A stretch of 64,000 nt of DNA from the NCBI GenBank assembly GCA_900769465.1, contig CAAGGT010000321.1, forward strand, positions 1 to 64,000. Direction: 5' to 3'. The position numbers and the translations under genes were made by a program. Shown piece after piece: positions 37,097-46,600 of this stretch. Below the pieces are notes generated by a model that was not told the origin of the DNA, searched no databases, and was given only the letters and a program-made list of their open reading frames with translations. This stretch comes from Bacteroidaceae bacterium. GTDB taxonomy: Bacteria; Bacteroidota; Bacteroidia; Bacteroidales; Bacteroidaceae. The number at the start of each line of letters is the position of its first letter. The stretch's first letter is position 1.

Positions 37097-37972
37097 TTAT
37101 TTTCTGCGCAAGAAATCCTCAAAGACATCAGTGGGGAATATGCTCTCGCCATTTGTCCAGCCATCAAAGTCCTCGCTATGCGGAGTAAACACGCAAGATT
37201 CGTCAATAACACCATATGTCACATCCTCATCGCTCGGATGCTGCTTCTCGCGCACCTGTTTTCTGATTTTGATGATAACGTCGGCAAAAGTCACGGCAAG
37301 ATGCATATCATGAGTAACGATGATTGCCGAAGCCTCGTCAAGTTCCTTCATCTTCTCTGATAGAATCTGCATCACCTTCACAGCATTCACGCCATCAAGG
37401 TTACCTGTCGGCTCATCACCGAAAAGCACCGAGAAATCGGGCAGGATGGCACGTGCAAACGCCAAGCGCTGCTGCTGTCCGCCTGAAAGCTCGTGGGCCA
37501 TACGCGATTCATCCACATGTTCAAGGCCAAGATCATCGAGCAATTTACGGGCACGACGGAAACAAGAGAACTTTGTAAAGCCCTGCAACATTCGTGTGAA
37601 GGCAACATTCTCATATGCTGTAAAATTGTGCATCATATTGGTACTCTGGAATATGAAGCTATAGTTCTGCAGACGGAAATTAGACAATTTCTTGTCACTG
37701 TTCATACCCCACAGTGCAGCAAGATCCTTCGGGTTCTCCTCCTTGTCATAGAATCTGAAGGTTGCATTGGGATCGGACACAATGGTATTGTTCATCAAAC
37801 CAAGCGTCTCAAGGATTGTACTCTTTCCCACACCCGACTCACCGACAATGAAAATTTTCTTACCGCGCGGTATAACCAGGTTGTTTATCTCGAGTACGAC
37901 CTTTGACTCACCCTCCGAGTAATTCTTGTCATAGGAACAACGGAGGTTCTTTATTTCAAATAATTTCTTCAT
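37097..37972 (-). CDS. LolD/MacB-type ABC ATPase (operon gene 11)
   Basis: A 291-residue ATP-binding cassette. Walker A is GESGVGKST, the signature is LSGGQQQR, Walker B is VLFGDEPTGNLD and the switch His is in IIVTHDMHLA. LolD proteins are about 230 residues; the extra C-terminal 60 (from KIRKQVREKQHP to DVFEDFLRRK) are unusual and may contact the permease or regulators. It lies 27 bases before the permease and 19 after the vWA gene. It should energise the FtsX-like permease as a dimer. Confidence 0.9.
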   Translation of the reverse strand: MKKLFEIKNLRCSYDKNYSEGESKVVLEINNLVIPRGKKIFIVGESGVGKSTILETLGLMNNTIVSDPNATFRFYDKEENPKDLAALWGMNSDKKLSNFRLQNYSFIFQSTNMMHNFTAYENVAFTRMLQGFTKFSCFRRARKLLDDLGLEHVDESRMAHELSGGQQQRLAFARAILPDFSVLFGDEPTGNLDGVNAVKVMQILSEKMKELDEASAIIVTHDMHLAVTFADVIIKIRKQVREKQHPSDEDVTYGVIDESCVFTPHSEDFDGWTNGESIFPTDVFEDFLRRK

Positions 37973-37991
37973 ACGTCAACAAAAATAGTAA

Positions 37992-40388
37992 TTAAGGCAG
38001 GTCATCAAATGGAATCCAATAATAAGTCTGGTTGTTCGACTTGAAGGTATACTCATACTTTCTTGAATATATCCTGTCAAGTGTCTGGAACTTTGTCCTG
38101 AAGTTCTGCAGAATCTTATTGAACTCCTGTACACTTACTGCATTGGGGTCAGCAATCTCCTCGAAAGATCTGTTAAGACCATCGGTTGATTCATTCAAAC
38201 CGGAAATCATCTTTCTCACGAATGCACTACCCTGTTTGTTCAACTCCTCGGGAGTCATATCGGGAACCATGCTGAGCAGCAGTTGCTTCATGGCATTTAT
38301 GTAGTTCTCACGGTTGTCGCTGTTCTTTGTAGCATCGTAAACCTTTCTGAACTGGCTCAACAGTTTCTCGAACTCGGCATGCTCAATGAAAATCACCGGC
38401 TTGTAGAAGTCAGAACCCTTCTTGCTCTTCTTTGGGCTATATCCATCGAGTGCAAGCAACATATTACGTTTCTCGAACAATTCAAGATTGTCCAAACCAA
38501 GACGATTCTTGAGGAAGCCCTTGTCAAAACGCTGGTCACCCGATGCCAAAGTACTCTGATAGTTTGAGAAAGCATTGTTGATAACCTGAATCTGTGTATT
38601 GATTGCCTGTGTAAACAACAGCACGTTGTCACTGATGAGTCTTTCCAACTCCTCAAGCTCCATTGACTGTCCCAATTCGGGGTTTCTCAACGATGCGACA
38701 TAGAAAGATTTGCCATCAAGCACCTTGTAATCGTAACCGTTACCATCCTCGCTCATCTCAAACTCGCCTCGGAGTTCGGCGTTGAGATACTGATTGTCGG
38801 CGTTGCTGAGTACCAGGTCATACATCTGGTCATTGAAATCGTACCAGGCAGTGGTCCTGTCGCTTTCCATATTATGCACCTGGAAACTAATGATGTTCAC
38901 ATTGTTTGCATACATCTTCTCCTTTATGGCATCCATTGTAGGGCATCTTGGGTCATTCCAACGGTTTCCGCAGTCACCCACAACAAAAATCAGATTACTC
39001 TCATCTCTCTTGTACTTCATTTTTGCAGTATCAAGCGCAGTGTAGAGTCCCTCATAAAGCACCTCGGCATAATCATCGTGAAGTGAACTCCTGATACCAT
39101 ATGTACCACCGGTCTCAAAGGTCTTGAAAAGCTTGCTGTCGTTCATCTGTCGCATTGGGACATACTCAACATAGCAAGAGTCGCCATTACTGTTGATATC
39201 CTTATAGTCACGATAGATTACCAGACCGAGCTTTACCTTGTACTTAGCATCGGTATACTTTGCACAAGCTTTCTTTATGGCATCATACAACCTTTTGAAA
39301 TAGGGTTCCATTGACTGTGTACCATCCACAACGATGATAAGATTCATCTTCTTGATATTGTCAATATGGCTGTTTTTCCTATCCATTGACTCATCCTGAA
39401 TCCTTGCAGCCTCGTCATAAGACATCGAGCCGTTTGAAGGCGCAAAATATGTGATGTGGTATATGTCATCATTTCCGGTAGTGTTCTCCAGGATGGGCAA
39501 ACGCAGAATGTTACCCGAGAAACGCTTCTCCTTACCGATCTGGCCTACATGCGCAATGTCATACTTATGGTAGTTCGCGGCAACCACCTCAAAATTCTCG
39601 TCGGCAAAGAATCCCACAGAGTCACCGTGCAATCCGTCTTCGACCTCACGGTACTTCCAGTTGAACTCGAGACAAGAACGCTGGTTCCAGGGAGTATACG
39701 AACCCTCATCAACCCAACCATAAAGAACCTGGTCGGTATCACCGTTCATAGAGCTCTCCTTTGCAAGCAGCACAAGACCCTTTGAATCCCTCTTCATTAC
39801 AAAGTAGAAATTCACATCATAGTCAAGGTCTGTCGCACCCGCTTTGGTAACCGGGTTGAAATAACGCTGGAAACTGTTACCGTCATTGGATTTGTTCATA
39901 TTGTAAACCAACAACGCCTTGCTCAAGATACCATACTCATTGGCCGGACAAGAGTGCCAGAGAAGAAGGTTATCCATTGGTACCCATCCCAGAGCCCCAT
40001 TATCCTTTGCTTCGGATGAGACATTAGGATAAGCAAGACCGATGTTCGGCTCCTCATAAACAAGTGCAAAGCCATTTTTTATCTCTGCAATTCTCAATTT
40101 CTGATTGAATTCCAGAGTTGCTGCAGCGCCGGAATCCTTGCTAGGTTTGTTGTATGCAACATTCCCGGTTCTGTCGCTGAACACATTCCAGAATCTCTTG
40201 TCGCCGGCACTGGTATTCTGACCATAATTGTTGGCTGCCGAAATCTTTGACAAGTTACGCTCCTCAATCAGACGCTCCTTAAGGCAGTCGGGCAAGAATA
40301 CGCTGACCTTGTCGGGCAGAGCAATCTGTGCCACAGATGATAAAGAATAGAACAATACTGACAGTAAAATACAAAATACTCTTTTCAT
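37992..40388 (-). CDS. Exported vWA protein resembling TssR (operon gene 10)
   Basis: A 798-residue protein with signal peptide 1-20 (SLSSVA-Q). Two SH3-like modules seem to lie at about 90-145 (ending GWVPMDNLLLW) and 200-245 (YGWVDEGSYTPWN). The von Willebrand A domain starts at about 348 with MIDAS motif D355-G-T357-Q-S359, and a long helical C-terminal region runs from 570. Size and layout recall TssR, a Bacteroidota T6SS subtype-iii accessory protein, but no T6SS core gene is nearby. A diverged paralogue with a separate role is therefore possible. MIDAS vWA domains bind metal-dependent protein ligands; here it would face the periplasm. Confidence 0.75.
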   Translation of the reverse strand: MKRVFCILLSVLFYSLSSVAQIALPDKVSVFLPDCLKERLIEERNLSKISAANNYGQNTSAGDKRFWNVFSDRTGNVAYNKPSKDSGAAATLEFNQKLRIAEIKNGFALVYEEPNIGLAYPNVSSEAKDNGALGWVPMDNLLLWHSCPANEYGILSKALLVYNMNKSNDGNSFQRYFNPVTKAGATDLDYDVNFYFVMKRDSKGLVLLAKESSMNGDTDQVLYGWVDEGSYTPWNQRSCLEFNWKYREVEDGLHGDSVGFFADENFEVVAANYHKYDIAHVGQIGKEKRFSGNILRLPILENTTGNDDIYHITYFAPSNGSMSYDEAARIQDESMDRKNSHIDNIKKMNLIIVVDGTQSMEPYFKRLYDAIKKACAKYTDAKYKVKLGLVIYRDYKDINSNGDSCYVEYVPMRQMNDSKLFKTFETGGTYGIRSSLHDDYAEVLYEGLYTALDTAKMKYKRDESNLIFVVGDCGNRWNDPRCPTMDAIKEKMYANNVNIISFQVHNMESDRTTAWYDFNDQMYDLVLSNADNQYLNAELRGEFEMSEDGNGYDYKVLDGKSFYVASLRNPELGQSMELEELERLISDNVLLFTQAINTQIQVINNAFSNYQSTLASGDQRFDKGFLKNRLGLDNLELFEKRNMLLALDGYSPKKSKKGSDFYKPVIFIEHAEFEKLLSQFRKVYDATKNSDNRENYINAMKQLLLSMVPDMTPEELNKQGSAFVRKMISGLNESTDGLNRSFEEIADPNAVSVQEFNKILQNFRTKFQTLDRIYSRKYEYTFKSNNQTYYWIPFDDLP

Positions 40389-40405
40389 ATATCTGAATGT
40401 ATAAA

Positions 40406-41062
40406 TTAATATTCCATTATAATTATATTGTCATTAATCTCATTGTAATTCTTGTCGCCCAGGATTACTCTAGGATCACTATAATCATTTACACCAATAT
40501 TCTTGCCTCCAACCCACACATTGAAATTGAAATGGCCAGGCATATTGGGGACGTCGAACGCAAGATACAAAGGAGCTATGAACTGACCTGCATAACCGTT
40601 GTCACAGAATTGTGTAGAGAGATAAAAGTCAAATGTCATAGACTCATAGAGCAATTCGCCATTTTCATCAAGGAATTCATTCTCCTTGCTGAAGAGATTG
40701 ACAATATACTCCACGTCACGATTGATATCAATATCGTGTGCATACTCATTTCTCAACTCCTCTCTTATCTTGTCAAAGGCAGGCTCGTAGTCACTGTTTT
40801 CAAGGATTATGGCCACAAGATACTCCTCACCTTTTTTGGTTGATATACCGTTGGAGAGACATATCATACACTTCTGGCCATTCTCAATGGTACGTGCCTC
40901 CACGTCATACAGCACATCAATCAAGCTCTCCACCGGAGTGGATGTGTCGTGTACCAGATAAATGAAGCGGAACGCCTGCTCACTCTTATCCTCAACCTCC
41001 TGCGCCCAAGAGGTTGAGATAAAAGCAAACAAAGCCAATATAGAAAACAAATACTTTTTCAT
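40406..41062 (-). CDS. Exported protein of unknown function (operon gene 9)
   Basis: A 218-residue product with signal peptide 1-20 (ISTSWA-Q). The mature part is acidic, with two Cys in GQKCMICLSNG (about 63-73) that could form a disulfide or bind metal, and a beta-rich second half (GHFNFNVWVGGKNIGVND). No family is recognised. It lies between the zinc-ribbon membrane protein (6 bases) and the vWA gene (17 bases), so it probably belongs to the same periplasmic complex. Confidence 0.6.
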   Translation of the reverse strand: MKKYLFSILALFAFISTSWAQEVEDKSEQAFRFIYLVHDTSTPVESLIDVLYDVEARTIENGQKCMICLSNGISTKKGEEYLVAIILENSDYEPAFDKIREELRNEYAHDIDINRDVEYIVNLFSKENEFLDENGELLYESMTFDFYLSTQFCDNGYAGQFIAPLYLAFDVPNMPGHFNFNVWVGGKNIGVNDYSDPRVILGDKNYNEINDNIIIMEY

Positions 41063-41068
41063 AGCCTA

Positions 41069-41986
41069 TTATTCTGACATTGATATTTCAAAAGCATCAA
41101 TTACATTATTGCTGTTATACGATACCGAAAGCACCTTTACTTTCAGTTTCTTTGTACGTCCGTGGCGAATCATCGCATCCACACTTGTAAACGGTTTTTC
41201 CATACCGTTTGCTGTAATCGTCACTCTAGTAGAGACTCTGGCATCTCCACCAACGCCCTTATACCATTTGTTCACAGGTGAGCCACCATTCTTTTCAGCT
41301 ATCGAAGCATTGATTTTGCTCTCCAGCTCAGACATTTCCATTCTTGAAGGCTTAACCTCCTCTTTCTTGTCTGCAGGTTTCACAATACCGTCAATGGTTT
41401 TCAGCGTTGTGCTATTGTTGTTTATGAAGATAGCCTTGATAAAATATTTGCCATCCTCGGCAAAATATTTGTCACTGCTGAATTTTCCATTAGCCTCGGC
41501 AACGAGTACAGGCGCCGCATCATTCGCATTCAGGAACAACATATACTGCTCAACCTGATAGTCCACAGGAATATGTTCGCAGGAGACTATGAACGAGAAA
41601 CCATCCTGATTGAGGGCCTTGTTTGAAACAACGAACACAGCACTGTCAATCGGGAGCAGTTCTTCTACGACAACCGGCAAATCCTGCGGTTCCTCCTCGT
41701 GGTAAGAAACCTGCTGTTGATATTCCGTAGTTTCAGGTTCATCTTCATAAACCGTTTGTTGCGCAGGTGCAACAGCCGATACAGCCTTGCCCTGCTTGAC
41801 AACGAATGTATCCGTTACAAAGAAACCGACGGCTGCCATTACAACAAAAAGCAACAACTTCCACACAAGGCTCGACCCCTTAAGCGGCTCAATATTGTCC
41901 GATTTACATTTGGGACAAACCAAATCACTACCCGCATTCAACAAGAATGAATGTCTACAATCTCTACATTTAAATTTATTTGCCAT
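41069..41986 (-). CDS. Zinc-ribbon single-pass membrane protein (operon gene 8)
   Basis: A 305-residue protein. The N-terminal cytoplasmic zinc ribbon has CRDC at 7-10 and CPKC at 24-27, followed by a transmembrane helix at about 41-60 (WKLLLFVVMAAVGFFV). A disordered Glu/Pro-rich linker leads to an extracytoplasmic beta-rich domain (120-200) and a second C-terminal domain (from KWYKGVGGDARVS). This zinc-ribbon/TM design links a cytoplasmic partner with the periplasm. It follows the beta-barrel gene by 3 bases. Cytoplasmic zinc ribbon plus periplasmic sensor suggests it is a further input or anchor of the kinase circuit; no function is established. Confidence 0.65.
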   Translation of the reverse strand: MANKFKCRDCRHSFLLNAGSDLVCPKCKSDNIEPLKGSSLVWKLLLFVVMAAVGFFVTDTFVVKQGKAVSAVAPAQQTVYEDEPETTEYQQQVSYHEEEPQDLPVVVEELLPIDSAVFVVSNKALNQDGFSFIVSCEHIPVDYQVEQYMLFLNANDAAPVLVAEANGKFSSDKYFAEDGKYFIKAIFINNNSTTLKTIDGIVKPADKKEEVKPSRMEMSELESKINASIAEKNGGSPVNKWYKGVGGDARVSTRVTITANGMEKPFTSVDAMIRHGRTKKLKVKVLSVSYNSNNVIDAFEISMSE

Positions 41987-41989
41987 TTC

Positions 41990-43651
41990 TTAGAATTTTA
42001 AAATTAAGCCAACATTCAACTTCAGCGACTGACGTCTGAACGAAGTTGCCGCATCAACCATATTACGAACATTCTCTTTATCATTCGATGCTGTATAATT
42101 CACAAAAGCCTTGTCCAACGATACATCGCTGTCAAATTTCAATTGTTGCTCTTCAGCAGCAGGAACAACATAATTATTCAAGCCATACTGGTACGAAACA
42201 CCACAAGTCAATTGCAACATTTTTGCAAGTGTTGCTCTAAAGCCTATTGAGCCAAATGCATCAATCGAGAACATTTGTGGCTTAAAAGGATTGATAAGAT
42301 CAGTTTCATCAAGTACACCGTTATTGGTGAAGCCATTGATTCCACTCTTTTCATCAAGCACCAGGTTATCATAATCCTGATATACGCCATAGGTACTATA
42401 TTCTGCACTATAGCTGTCAACATTTGAAACCATGTTCAAATAAGCCTTGGCACCCAAGTCCATATACATAGAAATCCACTTTGAGAAACGGATATCGAAT
42501 TCCAGATAGAGAGGAACCACCAAATCAATGGTAGAAAACTCCTGTTTTATATTCCTCAAAGAATAATAACGATAATATCTGTCACCGTCAATATCGGCCT
42601 TGCCATTGGTTGATACCACATAGTCCGATGATTCAAGTTCCATATTGAACTTGTTCATTGCAGCTCCGACACCCAAGAACAGACCGGTCTTGAATATACT
42701 TGCCGACGGGAACACATAACCGAAATCAATACCGAATTCGTGCGATGAAGACCCGGTCTTAATCCTGTCATTGGTCAACTTGATATTATAGTGGTCAAGC
42801 AATGAAAACTCATATTGCAATTTGGTTCTCCAATGTGTAGGTTTGTACTTCAGATAATACAAATCCTTGTAACCGCTCACCGGAAGATACTTCACAGAAA
42901 TATCATTGTCACGCGGATATGTAAACTTCACCTTATCAATGCTTTCGGGAACAAACGCATAGTTCAACTCCGAAAACTCCATAAAATGTAGTTTGTTACC
43001 ATTCCATGCAGCATCCAAATCGCGTGGATCAAGCATCTCGCCACCTGTCTTGTCCTTTATCTTTGAGCGGCTGACAGCAAAATAATTTTCGGGCAATGGA
43101 GCCTTTTCGCTTTTCATCTCACCGTTCAAGGAAACGAACCTTGCCGTAAACACAGACTCACCGTCCTCATCCTCTTCACTGTCAAGTACAAATGTGGCAG
43201 ACATGCTGTAATCAGCATCATAATACAACTTTGAAGAGAGCAACAAGCCACCGGCATTGAAGTACTGCATCTCTTTGTCGAATTTGACATCAACCTGCCA
43301 ATGGTTGTCTGTCCAATAGAACTCTCCAACGTTGATATTTCTTATTCTGACATTCACATTGTCGGCCTTCTTCTCAACAGCAGTGATGTATTCACTGACA
43401 GTCAATGTTGCATCGGTTGAAACGCCAAGCAAATCATTGTAAATCTCCATATCATCATATTGGAAGAGGCTTGCAAAACCGGCTCTGTAATTATCGTCGA
43501 ACAAGCTGCTGTACATCTCATAATTCTCCATTGCAGTATAAACGCACAGTCTGAAACGACGTTTTTCACCCCAGGACAAATCCTGGGCAAACGAGGTGCC
43601 AAAGCATATCAGAGACAGCGAGCAGATTATGTATTTTATATAGTTCTTCAT
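41990..43651 (-). CDS. Outer-membrane beta-barrel protein (operon gene 7)
   Basis: A 553-residue product with signal peptide 1-22 (FGTSFA-Q). The first 250 residues form a globular periplasmic domain, and residues 290-553 show alternating amphipathic strands ending in a terminal Phe (LKLNVGLILKF), the usual outer-membrane barrel signature. It starts 9 bases after the giant surface protein stops, so the two may be a pair: surface protein and its outer-membrane anchor or channel. Porin, PorV-like shuttle and structural roles are all possible. Confidence 0.7.
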   Translation of the reverse strand: MKNYIKYIICSLSLICFGTSFAQDLSWGEKRRFRLCVYTAMENYEMYSSLFDDNYRAGFASLFQYDDMEIYNDLLGVSTDATLTVSEYITAVEKKADNVNVRIRNINVGEFYWTDNHWQVDVKFDKEMQYFNAGGLLLSSKLYYDADYSMSATFVLDSEEDEDGESVFTARFVSLNGEMKSEKAPLPENYFAVSRSKIKDKTGGEMLDPRDLDAAWNGNKLHFMEFSELNYAFVPESIDKVKFTYPRDNDISVKYLPVSGYKDLYYLKYKPTHWRTKLQYEFSLLDHYNIKLTNDRIKTGSSSHEFGIDFGYVFPSASIFKTGLFLGVGAAMNKFNMELESSDYVVSTNGKADIDGDRYYRYYSLRNIKQEFSTIDLVVPLYLEFDIRFSKWISMYMDLGAKAYLNMVSNVDSYSAEYSTYGVYQDYDNLVLDEKSGINGFTNNGVLDETDLINPFKPQMFSIDAFGSIGFRATLAKMLQLTCGVSYQYGLNNYVVPAAEEQQLKFDSDVSLDKAFVNYTASNDKENVRNMVDAATSFRRQSLKLNVGLILKF

Positions 43652-43660
43652 ATCCTAATC

Positions 43661-46600
43661 CTATTCTTTAATAAAAATCTTTTTCACTTCCCTATTATCT
43701 CCAATGCAAACCTCAATCAGGTAGAAACCGCCATCCAAATCAATCAAGTCGAATTTCTCATCGAATTCATCCTGCTCGTCATAAGACATCTGCTTCACGA
43801 GTGCACCATCATAAGAGTAAACCCTTACATTGGCCTGCATAGGTTCCAGCAATGAAGCCTTGAAACCATCGTATTCAACAGTTATCACATCCTCTTCAAT
43901 TTCATCTGAAGCAGCACGTGAAGACAAATACACTTTGTCCGACTTGCACACATAGCCGTCCTCGTACTCCCAATAGGTATATACCCACGGATTATTTGAA
44001 GCCTGTGACTGTGTATACATCTGGTAGCGCAGAGAATAATCATCGCGTACAATCTCGCTATTGCCATATCCAAAGGCGAAACTATAGTCATTATCCTCCA
44101 GCTGGTTATCCTGGAGTCCTGTAGTCTCCTTCATGTCGGCAATGAATATCCTTGAGGTGCCATTGCCTTTTCTTCTCAACTTGAAGGGCTCTTGCGGACA
44201 ACGGTGAACTGTCACCTGGAAATACATTGTGTCGGCATAGTGTACAGGAGTGTTGCTATTCTCATCAACATTCTCAATACAAAGCATATAGTTCTCTGTA
44301 CGCATCTCCTTGTGCTGATGTCCGTAATTTTCGACATCGACATACTCATCCAGCGCAGCACCTGTCTGTCCGGAAATTCTGGAACTGCCATCGTGGCTGT
44401 TGTACCAGGTATATCTCCATCCGGTCGGGTAACCACCACGTCCGGCAGCCACACCAAGCTCAATGAAATCACCCTCGCGCAACATAGTCTCATACTCCAG
44501 AGCCTCGGGGATAATCAGTTTAGGTCTGACAGTAGAGTTGAACTCATAGTTCTGTCTGAACCACACATCACCATTGTGCTTATTGGTTGCAGTGAGGACA
44601 TATGTATGCTCCCTGCTGACAGTTTCAGAGTTGTTCTCCTCAAATACAGTCAGGCTGCTGGTTGTTTCAGACAGTCTCACGCCATCCCTTCTCCATTCGA
44701 ATGTCCAACCGTCAGCATCGGCACAACTGATATCCATTGCAAAGGTCAGTTCGTTACCACCGCAGATGGTAGTGTCACTACCCGTTACATAATCATATCT
44801 TGCCAACGGGTATGATTTCACAATATATTCACTTGTATTGCTCCAAACCTCATCACCATCAATCCAGTGCTTTGCAACAAGTGTATAAGATGCATTATCT
44901 ATACTTGTTGAGTTATTGAGTGCTGCATTGTGTGTATAAACCTGCCCGGTAGCATTATACAATCTTCCACCATTCTTTCTCCATTCAAATGTCCACGAAC
45001 CATTGTCGCTTTCGGCAACGCCACCATAGAAATTGGCACCAAGGTCAAGTGTCTCATTGTACAATTCATATACGTTATTTGGCATTGCAACATAATCATA
45101 TGTAATTTCCGGATAAACTTTTACCGGGAACGTGATTGTGTCATTATACCATTCGGTACCATCGGCAAACGTGTTGATAGCCTGAACTGAATACAGAACT
45201 TCTTTAACCTCGCTTTCGGTTCTATTATCCTCTATAAATTCACATGTTGCTTCATTGGTACCGATAATCAGGTCATTTCTTCTCCAGATGAGTTGCCAAC
45301 CGGCGGGATAACCACCGTCAACCTCAACAGAGCGTTCAAAAGCAATGCCACCAACTGTCTGCTGATGATGGTTTCCTACCGCTTGGAAATGCGGGAGCGG
45401 ATAGACATTCACGTCAAAATACATTTCATAGACTTTAAGAACATCTCCGTTTGCAGCACTGTTTGTAGCAATAACCTTATACTCATTTCGCATCAGAGAA
45501 TCTGTCGGATGTTCAGAACCGAAGTAACGCGAAACAGTTCCAAGAGTAGTAGCTTCAACATCCACTCCATTCTTTGTCCAGCGGAAAGCCCAACCATCGT
45601 TGCAACCACCGGCCGCTTCAACTCCAAGCTCAATATCCCTTTCCTGGGCGAAGTTGAACTCTGCATCGGTCAAATAGCCGATTCTTGTTTGCGGGTATGT
45701 GTTGACGTTGAAAGTTATTGTGTCACAGAACCACTCTGTACCATCCTTGAATGTGTTTGTAGCAATAAGTTCATACACATCCTCAACAGCAGTCTCCGTC
45801 TCGGCCAATGTAACATCAAGGCTGTCAATAGTATAGGTATTCACGCCCTCAATATCCAACAACTCACAGGAGTTGCCGCCGTCGGGTGTTGTCCAATTAT
45901 CAATAACCAAATGTCTATTTCCGTTGACATTTACATTATAAATATCGCCAAAATTAAAGAATAAGGTATTTTCATAATCTCCGCGTACGAACCCGATGGT
46001 GTCAGTTGGAACATCACTGAGACTACAGTTCTTGTTCACATACTTCTCCTCGCCAACACTATAAAGGTATCGGCCATTTTCATTGACAATAAACTTGAAC
46101 TGCTGACGCACATCGTATGGATCGCACTCAATGCCAAGGTCAACATTCGACTGCAGTAGATCGCCATTCTCGGCAACAGCCCATGAGGTCTTGCCCAACC
46201 TATGGTATGGCTGCTGTATGTAATAAATGCGATCGCTCTCTGGGGCAGATACCAACGTGTCCGGCTCCTCAAGCTCATCACCAGCAATCACCACGCCGTT
46301 CTTTCTCCATTCATAAGTCCAACCATCGTAATATCCACCCTTTTTGGCATACTCAAGGCTTATGACAGAGTCGCATCCCAAGAAATTGAATATCGAGTCC
46401 GAAACAAACTCCAATACCGGAACCGGATACACACTTGAGGTAAATTCTTTCTCCCAAGAATTGATGATATCTCCATTCTCGGCAATGTTGCGCGCAACCA
46501 CTCTATAACTGTTCATTGCAAAACGCTCACCCGGAGTTTCATAGAATGAGGAAACATTCTCTGCTACCACATTGACAAATTCATTATTCCTGTACCACTC

